Positions 16,193 through 25,692 of a stretch of 40,035 nucleotides of DNA are shown one piece after another (position 1 is the stretch's first letter; every line of letters begins with the position of its first letter). The DNA is taken from assembly GCA_019115985.1 (NCBI GenBank), contig DXCN01000005.1:1-40035 (forward strand), read 5' to 3'. The translations under genes and the position numbers were made by a program. The DNA is from Candidatus Rothia avicola (GTDB taxonomy: Bacteria > Actinomycetota > Actinomycetes > Actinomycetales > Micrococcaceae). Below the pieces are notes generated by a model, which saw nothing but the letters and a program-made list of their open reading frames with translations, had not been told where the DNA came from and did no database searches.

Positions 16193-17074
16193 GTGACCAC
16201 ACCCATGCTAGCGTCAGCAACCGACCACGGTCGCATGTACGCGCGTGCGGTTGGCGGGGAGCTAGTGGTTCCCTCGATTACCACGGTGATTGGGCAGCAG
16301 GCTAACGACTTCTCGGGCTGGCACGGCTACATGGCTGCCAAAGCTGCCCTTGAAGATCAGCGATCCTACCGGGCTTCTAGCTCGGCCGGGCTTAAATTCG
16401 CGGTGATTCGGGACGCCGCAGCCGCCTCGGAGCGCTACCGCGACGCAGCGGCGGCGCGGGGGGACCGCGTGCACAACTATGCGGAGCAGGTTGCCCTGCG
16501 CGCCATGGGGCTGCCCCACGAAGTTGAGGGCTACCGGGAGAACCTCATAGCCCACGGCGAGCAGGCCTACGCCGACCGCTTCGATGAGTGGTGGGAACTC
16601 TACCGGCCCAAGCCCCTGGCTACCGAAGTCACCATCTGGAACGAGACGGTTGGCTACGCGGGCACCCTCGACCTGGTAGCCGAGATAGCCGGGCACACCT
16701 GCATCATTGACTACAAGACCAAGGGAACCGACCGGAAGGGGCGGGTGAAGCCGCTCGACGATAAGGTCGTGATGCAGCTGGTTGCCGGGGTCAAGGCTGA
16801 AGAAGCCCTCATCGACGCCGAGCACGGCACCTGGGAACCCTGGAAGCACGGGGGTGCAAGTATTTTGATGGGCGTAGCCCTGGGCGAGACCCAGGTGGTA
16901 CCCCAGCAGGCCAACCCCCAGGTGTTAGAGCGCAACTGGTACAAATTCTGCGCCCTCAAACGGGTCTGGGACCTCAACCGCGACCTCTCAGAAACCCCCG
17001 AAGATTCCCTCATGCCGGTGGTGCCGCCCCCGCTTGCTGTCGGTACAGATCTACCCGACGCAGCGGCGTCCTAA
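16193..17074 (+). CDS. PD-(D/E)XK nuclease-like protein, RecB/Cas4 type
   Basis: A 293-residue cytoplasmic protein of no named function. It carries the residues of a RecB-like PD-(D/E)XK nuclease: a motif-I-like RGDRVHNYAE (His94), Glu145 (ATEVTIW), GTLDLVAE (Asp160), and IIDYKTK (Asp173, Lys175), in the right order and spacing. Such domains cleave or trim DNA. There is no Cys cluster of Cas4 or AddB type and no helicase. It starts 126 bp after the CapA gene (GTG 16193, with AGGA upstream) and its stop is 23 bp before def, so it may be the first gene of the def-fmt-rsmB operon. Whether it is catalytically active cannot be decided here. Confidence 0.7.
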   Translation: MTTPMLASATDHGRMYARAVGGELVVPSITTVIGQQANDFSGWHGYMAAKAALEDQRSYRASSSAGLKFAVIRDAAAASERYRDAAAARGDRVHNYAEQVALRAMGLPHEVEGYRENLIAHGEQAYADRFDEWWELYRPKPLATEVTIWNETVGYAGTLDLVAEIAGHTCIIDYKTKGTDRKGRVKPLDDKVVMQLVAGVKAEEALIDAEHGTWEPWKHGGASILMGVALGETQVVPQQANPQVLERNWYKFCALKRVWDLNRDLSETPEDSLMPVVPPPLAVGTDLPDAAAS

Positions 17075-17097
17075 CCTTACCGACGAGAAAGAGAAGC

Positions 17098-17745
17098 ATG
17101 ACTATTCTGCCCATTCGCACTGTAGGCGACCCCGTTCTGCGTACCGAGTGCGATGACATCACCGTGTTCGACGCTGACCTTGAAAAACTGGTGGCCGACA
17201 TGCTCGAAACCATGTACGACGTAGAGGGCGTAGGTTTAGCTGGGCCCCAGGTAGGTATCTCTAAGCGTATCTTTACCTTCGGCAACATTGACGGCCGCGA
17301 GGGGCATATCATCAACCCCGTGCTTGAGGTAGGCGACGAACCCCAGGAGGGCGGCGAGGGCTGCCTGTCGGTCCCCGGCCTGTCTGCCGCTACCCCGCGT
17401 AAGAATTGGGCACGGGTCACCGGCGTGAACTGCAAGGGTGAACCGGTGGTCTACGAGGGTGAGGGGCTCTTTGCCCGTATGCTCCAGCACGAAACCGACC
17501 ACCTCTACGGCACCATGTTCATTGACCGGGTTGAGGGCGAGGATAAGAAAAATATCTGGCGCAAGATTCGCCAGGCAGACTACAACCAGGTTGCCGCTGC
17601 TGTGCAGGGTGAACGCGCCGCGAAAACCTCATCGGGCTTTGGGGCCCTGGGTGGTTCCTTCGGCGCTGCTGCCCAGACCGGCGGGGCCCAGACAAATAGG
17701 ACCCAGCGGCCTGCCGTCAAAAAGCCTGGCGCTTTTGGTATCTAA
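17098..17745 (+). CDS. def: Peptide deformylase with C-terminal extension
   Basis: Deformylase removes the N-formyl group from new proteins. All three family motifs are present: GVGLAGPQVG, EGCLSVPG (metal-ligand Cys) and QHETDH (two His ligands and the catalytic Glu). At 215 residues it is ~40 longer than the core; the extra C-terminus (from about residue 175) is Gly/Ala/Gln-rich and probably disordered. GAGAAAGAGAAG precedes the ATG. It lies 36 bp ahead of fmt, the enzyme that adds the formyl group to Met-tRNA. Confidence 0.97.
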   Translation: MTILPIRTVGDPVLRTECDDITVFDADLEKLVADMLETMYDVEGVGLAGPQVGISKRIFTFGNIDGREGHIINPVLEVGDEPQEGGEGCLSVPGLSAATPRKNWARVTGVNCKGEPVVYEGEGLFARMLQHETDHLYGTMFIDRVEGEDKKNIWRKIRQADYNQVAAAVQGERAAKTSSGFGALGGSFGAAAQTGGAQTNRTQRPAVKKPGAFGI

Positions 17746-17781
17746 ACCTGCTGGTTCGAACGTTTGAGTGGAAAGGTAAGC

Positions 17782-18708
17782 ATGAAGGTTCTCTACGCCG
17801 GTACCCCGGAGGTCGCCGTCGCGCCCCTGAACGGCCTGCTTGAGGCGGGCTACGAGGTGGTGGGGGTGCTCACCCGCGAGGACGCCCCCGTTGGGCGCAA
17901 GCGGGTGCTGACCCCGTCCCCGGTGGCAGCCCGCGCCCAGGAGCTGGGCCTGCCCATCATCAAGGCTAACCGCTGGTCCGATGAGGTTGCGGACGCCGTC
18001 TCGCAGCTGGGTGCCGATATTGCGGCGGTGGTGGCCTTTGGCGTCCTGCTGCCGCAGCGCGCCCTCGACCTGCTGCCCCAGGGCTGGATTAACCTGCACT
18101 TCTCGCAGCTACCTGCCTGGCGCGGGGCAGCTCCTGTGCAGCGGGCCCTGATGGCGGGGGAGACCGAGATTTTCTCCAATACCTTCCGTATTGATGCCGG
18201 TCTTGATACCGGCCCGGTTTTCCGGTCCGAATCGGCGCACGTGGGGGAACTCGATACCGCCGGGGATATGCTGGGCCGTCTGGCCTCGACCGGCGGTGCC
18301 CTGCTGGCTGCTACCTTTGACGATATTGCCGCAGGTGCTACCGGCACCCCGCAGACCGGGGAAGTCACCCACGCAGCCAAGCTCACTATTGCCGATGGCA
18401 AGGTGGATTTTTCCCGTTCCTGCGCTGATATTATTGCCCAGCTGCGCGGTGTGACCCCCGAACCCGGGGCCTGGGCTGAACTCGACGGGGCCCGCTTCAA
18501 ACTCGGTATGGCCAAGACCTGCCAGGCGCAGCCTGTGGGGGAGCCCGGAACCCTCTTCTGGGCCGGTAAAAAGGTGGCCGTCACCTGCGCCGACGGTGCT
18601 CTAGAACTGACCCAGGTGCAACCTGCAGGCAAGAAAATGATGAACGCCGCCGACTGGGCACGCGGTCAGGGCTCGGCCCTGGCAGAAGGGAAAGTGGTGC
18701 TGGTATGA
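17782..18708 (+). CDS. fmt: Methionyl-tRNA formyltransferase
   Basis: Fmt transfers formyl from 10-formyl-tetrahydrofolate to initiator Met-tRNA. The 308-residue product shows the Rossmann start MKVLYAGTPEVAVAPL, the active-site block INLHFSQLPAWRGAAPVQRALMAGE, and DTGPVFRSE, followed by the C-terminal OB-like tRNA-binding domain. ATG 17782 has GGAAAGG upstream; a TTG at 17764 in the same frame is less likely. The stop overlaps the rsmB start (ATGA), so the two are translationally coupled. Confidence 0.97.
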   Translation: MKVLYAGTPEVAVAPLNGLLEAGYEVVGVLTREDAPVGRKRVLTPSPVAARAQELGLPIIKANRWSDEVADAVSQLGADIAAVVAFGVLLPQRALDLLPQGWINLHFSQLPAWRGAAPVQRALMAGETEIFSNTFRIDAGLDTGPVFRSESAHVGELDTAGDMLGRLASTGGALLAATFDDIAAGATGTPQTGEVTHAAKLTIADGKVDFSRSCADIIAQLRGVTPEPGAWAELDGARFKLGMAKTCQAQPVGEPGTLFWAGKKVAVTCADGALELTQVQPAGKKMMNAADWARGQGSALAEGKVVLV

Positions 18709-20498
18709 GTATGAACGCAGGTGGACGCGGAGCAGGCGGACGCTCAAACGGTGGCAAGGGCCGGGCGGGGGCTAACCGATCCGGTGCTAACCGGGCTGGC
18801 CAGGGTCGCAGCGGGGCTCGCAAGCGCGACGACCGCACCCAGCAGGGGCAGGCCGGGGGCACCCCGAACCCCCGTGGCTCACGCGGCAACCGTAACTCAG
18901 GTGGCGAGCCCCAGGCCAAGCGCGGCGGCGGGGGAGAGACCCGCCGCAATGCTAAGGGGCACGAGCGCAACCGCAAGGCGGTCAAGGACCGGGCGTTTTC
19001 GACGTCCGCTCCCTCCCAGCGCGCCCGCACAGCAGATAGGGCCCGCGCCGTGGCCTTTGAGGTGCTGAGCGCTGTTGCCCTGGACGACTCCTACGCGAAC
19101 CTGGTGCTACCCAAAGCGATTCGCTCTGCCCGGCTTGATGCCCGCGACGCTGGCTTTGCCACCGAACTGACCTATGGTACCCTGCGTAACCAGGGCACCT
19201 ACGACGCGATTTTGGCCCACTGCGTTGACCGCCCGGTGGAGAAAATCGGTACTAAGATTCTGCTGGTGCTGCGCCTGGGCGTCCACCAGCTGGTGGCCAT
19301 GCGCGTGCCCGACCACGCCGCCCTTAACCAGACGGTTGCCCTGGCCCGCGCCGAGATCGGCACCGGCCCGGCTAACTTTGTGAACGCGGTACTGCGCAGG
19401 GTCTCTGAGCGAACCCCCGAAAGCTGGTATGCCCTCATCGCGGACGAAGCCCCCGACGAGCTCACCCGTCTGGCCCTTGAGAAGTCTCACCCGGCCTGGG
19501 TAGTGCGCTCCTTCCGTCAGGCCCTGGCGGCCCACGGCCGTAACCCCGGCGAGGTTGAGGCCCTGCTGGATGCCGACAACGCCTCACCCGTGGTCAACCT
19601 GGTCGCCCTGCCGGGCTTAGGAACCCTGGACGAAGCCCGCGCCGCCGGTGCCGAGGACGGCCCTCTGGTCGAGGGCTCCGCCCTCTACTCGGCAGGCGAC
19701 CTGGCCCGCCTTGAATCGGTGCGGGAGGGGGTTGTACGTGCCCAGGACGCCGGCTCCCAGCTGGTTGCCCGGGCCCTGGCTGAGGCCCCCCTTGAGGGTA
19801 GCGATAGTAACTGGCTTGACCTCTGTGCCGGACCCGGTGGTAAGGCAGCCCTGCTCGGTGCCCTGGGAACCCAGCGCGGGGCCCGCCTGCTGGCCAACGA
19901 AGCTGCCGAGCACCGGGCCGAGCTGGTACGCCGCTCCCTGGCCCCGCTGCCGTCCGCCTCCTACTCGGTGGTAGCTGGCGACGGCCGCCAGATTGTGCGC
20001 ACCGTCGCTGCGGGTGTCAACCTGCCCGAGGGCATGCCCAGCGATGTGCGCTTTGACCGAGTCATGGTCGATGTGCCCTGCTCCGGTCTGGGCGCTCTGC
20101 GCCGCCGCCCCGAAGCCCGCTGGCGCAAGAGCCCCCGCGATATCGCTGAACTGCTGCCCCTGCAACTCGACCTGTTTAAGGCAGCAGCATCAGTTACCCG
20201 ACCCGGCGGTCTTATCGCCTACGTGACCTGCTCACCCCACACCGCAGAAACCCAGAGCATCGTGCACGATATTCTGCGCAAGGCTGATGTAACCCTGCTG
20301 GACTCCGGCGCTGCCCTGCGGGCCGTTGCCCGCAGGGACGAGACGGGGGCGTCCGTCCTTACCGGGGAACTGGACCCGGCTTTCACCCCGGAGGCACCCA
20401 AGGGCGCAACCCTAGCTGAGGGGGCTACAACTGCCCAGCTCTGGCCGCACATCCACGGCACCGACGCCATGTTCTTCGCCCTCTTCCGCAAGAACTAG
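18705..20498 (+). CDS. rsmB: 16S rRNA (cytosine-967-C5) methyltransferase with long basic N-terminus
   Basis: RsmB methylates C967 of 16S rRNA with S-adenosylmethionine. The 597-residue product has a NusB-like RNA-binding domain (about 110-245) and a Rossmann methyltransferase domain with LDLCAGPGGKAALLGAL (SAM), VMVDVPCSGLGALRRRPE (motif IV Cys) and YVTCSPHTAET (motif VI, catalytic Cys). The first ~105 residues are an extra Gly/Arg/Asn-rich, strongly basic, low-complexity tail, probably disordered and RNA-binding. Overlaps fmt by four bases. Confidence 0.95.
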   Translation: MSMNAGGRGAGGRSNGGKGRAGANRSGANRAGQGRSGARKRDDRTQQGQAGGTPNPRGSRGNRNSGGEPQAKRGGGGETRRNAKGHERNRKAVKDRAFSTSAPSQRARTADRARAVAFEVLSAVALDDSYANLVLPKAIRSARLDARDAGFATELTYGTLRNQGTYDAILAHCVDRPVEKIGTKILLVLRLGVHQLVAMRVPDHAALNQTVALARAEIGTGPANFVNAVLRRVSERTPESWYALIADEAPDELTRLALEKSHPAWVVRSFRQALAAHGRNPGEVEALLDADNASPVVNLVALPGLGTLDEARAAGAEDGPLVEGSALYSAGDLARLESVREGVVRAQDAGSQLVARALAEAPLEGSDSNWLDLCAGPGGKAALLGALGTQRGARLLANEAAEHRAELVRRSLAPLPSASYSVVAGDGRQIVRTVAAGVNLPEGMPSDVRFDRVMVDVPCSGLGALRRRPEARWRKSPRDIAELLPLQLDLFKAAASVTRPGGLIAYVTCSPHTAETQSIVHDILRKADVTLLDSGAALRAVARRDETGASVLTGELDPAFTPEAPKGATLAEGATTAQLWPHIHGTDAMFFALFRKN

Positions 20499-20530
20499 GC
20501 TCCTGAGCTTTCAGGTCCCCTTGCTGGGCG

Positions 20531-21883
20531 CTAGAGAACCATCGCCGCTACCCAACCTGCAATCAGCAGGGGGATGTTGTAGTGGATGAAGGTGGGGATC
20601 ACCGAGTCGCGGATGTGGTCGTGCTGGCCATCCGCGTTCAAACCGGCAGTGGGGCCCAGAGTGGAGTCGGAGGCGGGGGAGCCCGTGTCGCCCAGGGCAC
20701 CTGCGGTACCGATGATAGAGACCGTAGCCAGGGGTGAGAAGCCCAGGGCTAGGCAGAGGGGCACGTAGATGGTGGTGATGATGGGTAGGGTAGAGAAGGA
20801 CGAGCCGATACCCATGGTCACAATCAGGCCTACCACCAGCATGGCCACGGCAGCTGCTGCCTTGTTGCCCGCGAAGAGGTCAGCCACGGTGGTCACCAGG
20901 GGGTCAACGTCGCCGGTGGCATCCATGACCGCGGCGAAACCCTGGGCCGAAATCATGATGAAGCCGATGAGCGCCATCATGCGCATACCCGCGGTGAAGA
21001 CGTCGTTAGCCTCCTTCCACTTGACCGCACCGGTCGCCATGAAGATGGTCAGACCCACCAGAGCACCGACCAGCAGGGAGTTAGCCTTGGTACCCATGGA
21101 CTGCATGACCACCTGAACGACGAAGGTTGCAACGATAGCGATGATCGCAACGACCACGTTGAACTTCTTGACCTCGGTGGTCACAGTTTCAGTGGGTGCC
21201 AGCTCAACGGTCTGGTAGACGCGGGGTTTGCGGTAGCTGAAGAAGACCGCAATTAGCAGACCAACGACCATGCCCAGGGCGGGGATAGCCATGGCGGTCA
21301 TGACGTTGATACCGCTGGTATCCATACCGGCTAGCCTGATGTTGCCCAGCAGAATATCGTTCAGGAAGATTGCGCCGAAGCCTACGGGCAAGTACATGTA
21401 GGTGGTGACCAGGCCGAAGGTGAGCACACAGGCAATGAGTCTGCGGTCTAGCTTCAGGCGGTTAAAGACGGCCAGCAGGGGCGGAATAATCAGCGGAATG
21501 AAGGCGATATGAACGGGAATTAGGTTCTGCGACATAATCGACATGGCCAGAATACCGGCCAGCAGTAGCCACTTGACGGTAAATTCGATGCGATGGTTGG
21601 TCTCTGAGCTTTCTGAGCCGACCTTGGCAATGATGCCGTTGGCGATGAGCTGGGGCAGACCCGAGCTTGAAACCGCCATGGCGAAAGCACCGAGCAGGGC
21701 GTAGGAGAGCGCCAGCATGGCGCCACCCGAGAGGCCCTCCTGGTAGGCGACCATGGTGCCGTCCAATCCGAGCCCGCCGAGAAGACCACCCACGAGAGCT
21801 CCGATGAAGAGCGCCAGGACGACGTGTACGCGTGCTGCGGAGAGGACGAGCATGACCAGGACCGCAAGCAGAACCGAGTTCAT
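20531..21883 (-). CDS. Na+/H+ antiporter family transporter (NhaC/YuiF type)
   Basis: A 450-residue membrane protein with roughly 11-12 hydrophobic segments. Family marks are the N-terminal [57 protein letters not shown], and [24 protein letters not shown] near residue 400. Members are annotated as Na+/H+ antiporters or putative amino-acid (histidine) transporters; the real substrate is unknown. ATG 21883 has TAGGAAA upstream. It is convergent with rsmB (32-bp gap) and divergent from rpe. Confidence 0.85.
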   Translation of the reverse strand: MNSVLLAVLVMLVLSAARVHVVLALFIGALVGGLLGGLGLDGTMVAYQEGLSGGAMLALSYALLGAFAMAVSSSGLPQLIANGIIAKVGSESSETNHRIEFTVKWLLLAGILAMSIMSQNLIPVHIAFIPLIIPPLLAVFNRLKLDRRLIACVLTFGLVTTYMYLPVGFGAIFLNDILLGNIRLAGMDTSGINVMTAMAIPALGMVVGLLIAVFFSYRKPRVYQTVELAPTETVTTEVKKFNVVVAIIAIVATFVVQVVMQSMGTKANSLLVGALVGLTIFMATGAVKWKEANDVFTAGMRMMALIGFIMISAQGFAAVMDATGDVDPLVTTVADLFAGNKAAAAVAMLVVGLIVTMGIGSSFSTLPIITTIYVPLCLALGFSPLATVSIIGTAGALGDTGSPASDSTLGPTAGLNADGQHDHIRDSVIPTFIHYNIPLLIAGWVAAMVL

Positions 21884-22051
21884 AGTTTTCCTAACCGTTG
21901 AATAAATATGTCAAAGACCGTTAAAGTGTAGTCCTCCACGGCCCTGCGTCATTCCTGTAAACCACCAGTTGGACTGTGACGGGCCTTGCTTTTCGCCCCT
22001 GCAAGCTCGCGGCACTACGATGGGTATAAGACCGGCAACGAGAGGATCCCC

Positions 22052-22717
22052 ATGACCTGCCTGATTCACCCTTCCATTTTGAGTGCTGACTTCTCCCAGC
22101 TGGGGAAGGAGCTCACCGCTATCTCGACCGCTGACGCCGCCCACATCGATGTGATGGACGGCCACTTCGTTCCCAACCTGACCTGGGGACTGCCGGTCGT
22201 GAAGCGTCTCAAAGAGGTCTCGCCCATTCCTTTTGATGTGCACCTGATGATTGAGGACGCCGACCGTTGGGCCCCTGCCTACGCTGAGGTTGGTTGCGAG
22301 TCGGTGACCTTCCACGCGGAGGCCGCTATCGCTCCCATCAAACTGGCCCGCACCCTGCGTGAAAGCGGTGCTAAGGCGGGCATGGCCCTGCGCCCTGCCA
22401 CTGGCGTTGAACCCTACATGGATATGCTCAGCGAACTGAATATGCTCCTGATTATGACCGTTGAACCGGGCTTTGGCGGCCAGGCCTTCCTTAACGTCAC
22501 CCTTCCCAAGATTAAGCGGGCGGCCGCCGCCATTGAGGGTTCAGGGGCTGAGGTGATTCTGCAGGTTGACGGTGGTATCACCGAAGAAACAATTGTGCGT
22601 GCGGCTGAGGCAGGTGCTACCTGCTTTGTCGCCGGTTCCTCTGTCTACGGTGCGGACGACCTCGAAGCCGCTATCGCGGGCCTGCGCCGGGCTGCCGCGT
22701 CCGCCCCCACCCACTAG
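22052..22717 (+). CDS. rpe: Ribulose-phosphate 3-epimerase
   Basis: Rpe interconverts ribulose 5-phosphate and xylulose 5-phosphate in the pentose phosphate pathway; ribulose 5-phosphate is also the substrate of RibB encoded downstream. The 221-residue TIM barrel shows [29 protein letters not shown] (metal His and catalytic Asp), [15 protein letters not shown], and QVDGGIT (second catalytic Asp). ATG 22052 has AGAGGA upstream; the frame is open back to 21986 without support. Confidence 0.97.
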   Translation: MTCLIHPSILSADFSQLGKELTAISTADAAHIDVMDGHFVPNLTWGLPVVKRLKEVSPIPFDVHLMIEDADRWAPAYAEVGCESVTFHAEAAIAPIKLARTLRESGAKAGMALRPATGVEPYMDMLSELNMLLIMTVEPGFGGQAFLNVTLPKIKRAAAAIEGSGAEVILQVDGGITEETIVRAAEAGATCFVAGSSVYGADDLEAAIAGLRRAAASAPTH

Positions 22718-22723
22718 GACGCT

Positions 22724-22894
22724 ATGGCCCAGAACCTAACTCCCCTTGAAGAAGCCGACCGCGAGCTAGCCTGTGCCCAGGATGAAGCTGGTGCCCAGGG
22801 CTACCTGGTGCGGTCGGCGGAGCACTACACCGCCGCTGGGGATACCGATAACGAGGCCTGTGTAAAGGAGCTGCTGGCCAACCTTGAAGGATAA
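22724..22894 (+). CDS. Small hypothetical protein after rpe
   Basis: A 56-codon frame begins six bases after the rpe stop: MAQNLTPLEEADRELACAQ... ending ELLANLEG. It is acidic, Ala-rich and predicted helical, with no motif I recognise. Tight spacing to rpe and normal codon use favour a real, co-transcribed gene. Confidence 0.55.
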   Translation: MAQNLTPLEEADRELACAQDEAGAQGYLVRSAEHYTAAGDTDNEACVKELLANLEG

Positions 22895-22928
22895 GCCTAA
22901 AGGCTAGTTGCTAGAGGTCTCAGCACCA

Positions 22929-22953
22929 GGGGCGGGCTGTTATGCCCCCATTC
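22929..22953 (+). terminator. Weak hairpin after rpe and the small gene
   Basis: GGGGC (22929-22933) pairs with GCCCC (22944-22948), followed by only a few T residues. Confidence 0.3.
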
Positions 22954-22972
22954 TCACAATGCAAAAATTCGG

Positions 22973-23012
22973 GTGATAGCTGTCACTGAAAAACATATAT
23001 GATGTATATACT
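22973..23012 (+). promoter_or_regulatory. lldD promoter with a CRP-like site
   Basis: GTGATAGCTGTCAC (22973-22986) fits the CRP/GlxR core GTGA-N6-TCAC. TATACT (23007-23012) is a near-consensus -10 without a good -35. The site would be centred about 40 bases before the start point, the position of a class II activator. Confidence 0.5.
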
Positions 23013-23051
23013 TGTACCGACCCGTATAAATATTTTGGATAGAGATAGGGT

Positions 23052-24308
23052 ATGTATCGTCATACATCAGCGACTAGGCTAGTCAACCTTAAAAGGCAGC
23101 TGCCGGCTCCCGAAGTGCTGAAAGACCTCATGAAGTTTCAGGCACCGGTGCTGGACCGCCGTAAGGCTCGACTCGAAGCCGCAAAAGATATGTGGGATCT
23201 TAGAGCTCTTGCTCAACGCAGGACCCCCAAAGGCCCCTTTGACTACGTAGATGGAGCAGCAGAAAAAGAGCTCTCACTCCAAAGAGCCCGCGAAGCTTTC
23301 GACAATCTCGCCTTTAACCCCCAGGTGCTCAAAAATGTGCGCGACGTAGATTTGTCTACGCAGCTTGCCGGAGCACAATCAGCATTTCCTCTCGCAATTG
23401 CTCCCACAGGCTTTACCCGCATGATGCATGCGGAAGGGGAGCTGGGCGGTATTGCGGCTGCCCACCGTTTCGGCATTCCTTTTACCCTCTCGACGATGGG
23501 TACAGAAACTATCGAGGATGTTGCTGCAGCAGGGCCTTCCGGGCGCAGATGGTTCCAGCTGTACCTCTGGCAGAAGAACCGTTCAAAAGCTTCTGAGCTG
23601 ATTGAACGTGCTGCCCAGGCTGGTTACGACACGCTGATGGTTACTGTTGATACCCCTGTTGCGGGCGCTCGCCACAGGGACGCTCGTAACGGTATGACCT
23701 TCCCGCCCAAGCTAACCCCTTCAACCGTCATTAACGCTAGCTACCGACCGGAGTGGTGGTTTAATTTCCTTACCACTCGGCCACTTGGATTTACAAACTT
23801 CGGTGAAGGTACGCAAAGCATCCAGCAAATTGGGTCCATGTTTGACCCCACCCTCACCTACGAAGATTTGAGCTGGTTGAGAGCGCAGTGGCCTGGCCAG
23901 CTTCTGGTCAAGGGCGTGCAAACACCGCAAGATGCCCTGCTCTCTGTTGAAGCCGGTGCGGACGGCGTGGTGCTTTCTAACCACGGCGGACGGCAACTTG
24001 ATCGAGCTCCCGTACCTTTATACACCCTCCCCGCAGTGCGTGAAGCTATTGGCAATGAACCCACGGTTCTCATTGATACCGGCATTATGTCTGGTGCTGA
24101 TGTCATTGCAGCGGTAGCACTAGGCGCGGACGGCGCGATGATTGGGCGAGCCTACCTGTACGGTCTCATGGCAGGCGGCGCAGAGGGCGTGGTGAGAGCA
24201 CTAGAAATCTTCACCCAGGAAATGACGCGCACTGTGCAGCTACTCGGTGCCAGCAAAATATCAGAACTAAATTCACAGCATGTTTCTCTTGATTGGAGGG
24301 CACGATGA
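23052..24308 (+). CDS. lldD: FMN-dependent L-lactate dehydrogenase (alpha-hydroxy-acid oxidase family)
   Basis: A 418-residue FMN enzyme oxidising L-lactate to pyruvate, in this family usually passing electrons to the quinone pool. Markers are FDYVDGAAEKELSLQR, PLAIAPTGFTRMMHAEGE, FTLSTMGTETIEDVA, WFQLYLWQ, the VDTPVAGARHRDARNGM loop, and the active-site block LSNHGGRQLDRAP (catalytic His and substrate Arg), then GADGAMIGRAYLYGL. Length fits actinobacterial LldD, with ~30 extra N-terminal residues. Its stop overlaps the next transporter start (ATGA), so uptake and oxidation are encoded together. Codon use is a little more AT-rich than in the housekeeping neighbours. Confidence 0.92.
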   Translation: MYRHTSATRLVNLKRQLPAPEVLKDLMKFQAPVLDRRKARLEAAKDMWDLRALAQRRTPKGPFDYVDGAAEKELSLQRAREAFDNLAFNPQVLKNVRDVDLSTQLAGAQSAFPLAIAPTGFTRMMHAEGELGGIAAAHRFGIPFTLSTMGTETIEDVAAAGPSGRRWFQLYLWQKNRSKASELIERAAQAGYDTLMVTVDTPVAGARHRDARNGMTFPPKLTPSTVINASYRPEWWFNFLTTRPLGFTNFGEGTQSIQQIGSMFDPTLTYEDLSWLRAQWPGQLLVKGVQTPQDALLSVEAGADGVVLSNHGGRQLDRAPVPLYTLPAVREAIGNEPTVLIDTGIMSGADVIAAVALGADGAMIGRAYLYGLMAGGAEGVVRALEIFTQEMTRTVQLLGASKISELNSQHVSLDWRAR

Positions 24309-25624
24309 GTGCAACTTCGACGATTCGCGGTGACCTTAAACCGGGAGCGTCGCGAGCACTACTAGCTTCAATGCTGGGCACCCTGGTGGAGTGGTATGAC
24401 TACGCACTCTACGGGGCGGCAGCGAGCCTTATCATCGGCCCCCTGTTCTTCTCCCAAATGGATAGTGGGGCAACCATTGCTGCTTTTGCAACGTTTGCAG
24501 TGGGCTTTGTGGCTAGGCCGCTGGGCGGTCTGCTCATTGCCTGGCTTGGCGATAAGCGCGGACGCAAGCCCGCCATGATGCTGACGATTATCATCATGGG
24601 TGTTTCGACGGTAGGTATCGGCCTGTTGCCCACTGCCGAATTTTTAGGTGCTTGGGCTGTTTTCTTGCTAGTATTCCTGCGCCTTTTACAGGGCCTAGGC
24701 GCTGGCGCCGAGCTTACGGGGGCCCTCACCCTGGTAGCGGAATACACTCCTGTGCAGCGCCGCGGATTCTGGACCTCCCTCGTGCTGGCAATGCCTCCGG
24801 CAGGTTCCCTGCTCGCAACCCTCTCGTTTATGCTGGTATCGACCCTGCCCGAAGAAACCTTTATGGGTATCGGCTGGCGTATCCCCTTCTTAGCTTCTGT
24901 TGTTCTCTTCGCTGTTGCAATTTTCATTCGAAACAAGCTCGAAGAGTCACCCGAGTATCAGGCAGCTATGGCCTCCCGCGATGAGAAGCAGCAGAAGTCT
25001 TCAGTCCCGCTTGCCCAGGTTATTCGCGAGAATTTCAAACAGGTTGTTATTGGCTTTATGGCTGTTACCGGTCATAACGCCAATAACTACATCATCTCGA
25101 TTGTGTCGATTACGGTGATGACCACCTACGGTAATCTTGACCGCACTACAGCCCTGACTGCCGTGATGCTGGCGACGGTCTTTGGCATTGTGCTCTCACC
25201 GGTAGGCGGTGCTTTAGGAGACAAGATTGGTGCAGGTAAGACCATGATGATCGGTGCAGCCACCGGCCTTCTCTTTGCTTTCCCCCTGTTTATGTCTCTG
25301 ACCTCGGGTAGCTTCCTCATGAGCTTTGCAGCGCTGGCTATCTCATTTGGTGTAGTCCTGTCTACAACCTCTGGCCCTCAGGGAGCCTTCCTGGTCAATC
25401 TGTTCCCTATCAAGACCCGATTTACCGGTGTAGCTTTGGCCCGTGAAACTAACGGGGTAATCATTGCTGGCTTTACGCCCATGATTGTGGCCTGGCTCTT
25501 CACCGCAGGTGGGGGGAGCATCGTGCTCCCGGCAACCTATATGATGCTGTGCTTTGCCGTTACCATCATGGCAACTGTGTGGGCTAAGGAGAGTGGAAAT
25601 AACTCTGCTGCCCAGACGGTGTAG
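24305..25624 (+). CDS. MFS transporter, metabolite:H+ symporter (MHS) family; probable lactate/hydroxy-acid uptake
   Basis: A 439-residue transporter with 12 predicted membrane segments. MHS features are GTLVEWYDYALYG in helix 1, the GDKRGRKPAMM loop between helices 2 and 3, and RLLQGLGAGAELTGALTLVAEYTP in helix 4-5. MHS proteins move organic acids or betaines with protons. ATG 24305 overlaps the lldD stop and has GGAGGG upstream, so lactate or a related 2-hydroxy acid is the likely substrate. A strong terminator ends the two-gene operon. Confidence 0.9.
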   Translation: MSATSTIRGDLKPGASRALLASMLGTLVEWYDYALYGAAASLIIGPLFFSQMDSGATIAAFATFAVGFVARPLGGLLIAWLGDKRGRKPAMMLTIIIMGVSTVGIGLLPTAEFLGAWAVFLLVFLRLLQGLGAGAELTGALTLVAEYTPVQRRGFWTSLVLAMPPAGSLLATLSFMLVSTLPEETFMGIGWRIPFLASVVLFAVAIFIRNKLEESPEYQAAMASRDEKQQKSSVPLAQVIRENFKQVVIGFMAVTGHNANNYIISIVSITVMTTYGNLDRTTALTAVMLATVFGIVLSPVGGALGDKIGAGKTMMIGAATGLLFAFPLFMSLTSGSFLMSFAALAISFGVVLSTTSGPQGAFLVNLFPIKTRFTGVALARETNGVIIAGFTPMIVAWLFTAGGGSIVLPATYMMLCFAVTIMATVWAKESGNNSAAQTV

Positions 25625-25647
25625 GTAGTGGGGCCTATACATTCAGA

Positions 25648-25682
25648 AGAAGGCGATGGAAATTTTCCATCGCCTTCTTTCT
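25648..25682. terminator. Strong terminator of the lldD operon
   Basis: AGAAGGCGATGGAAA (25648-25662) pairs perfectly with TTTCCATCGCCTTCT (25664-25678), then TTCTT. It can work for both strands. Confidence 0.92.
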
Positions 25683-25692
25683 TGTGTGTAGG

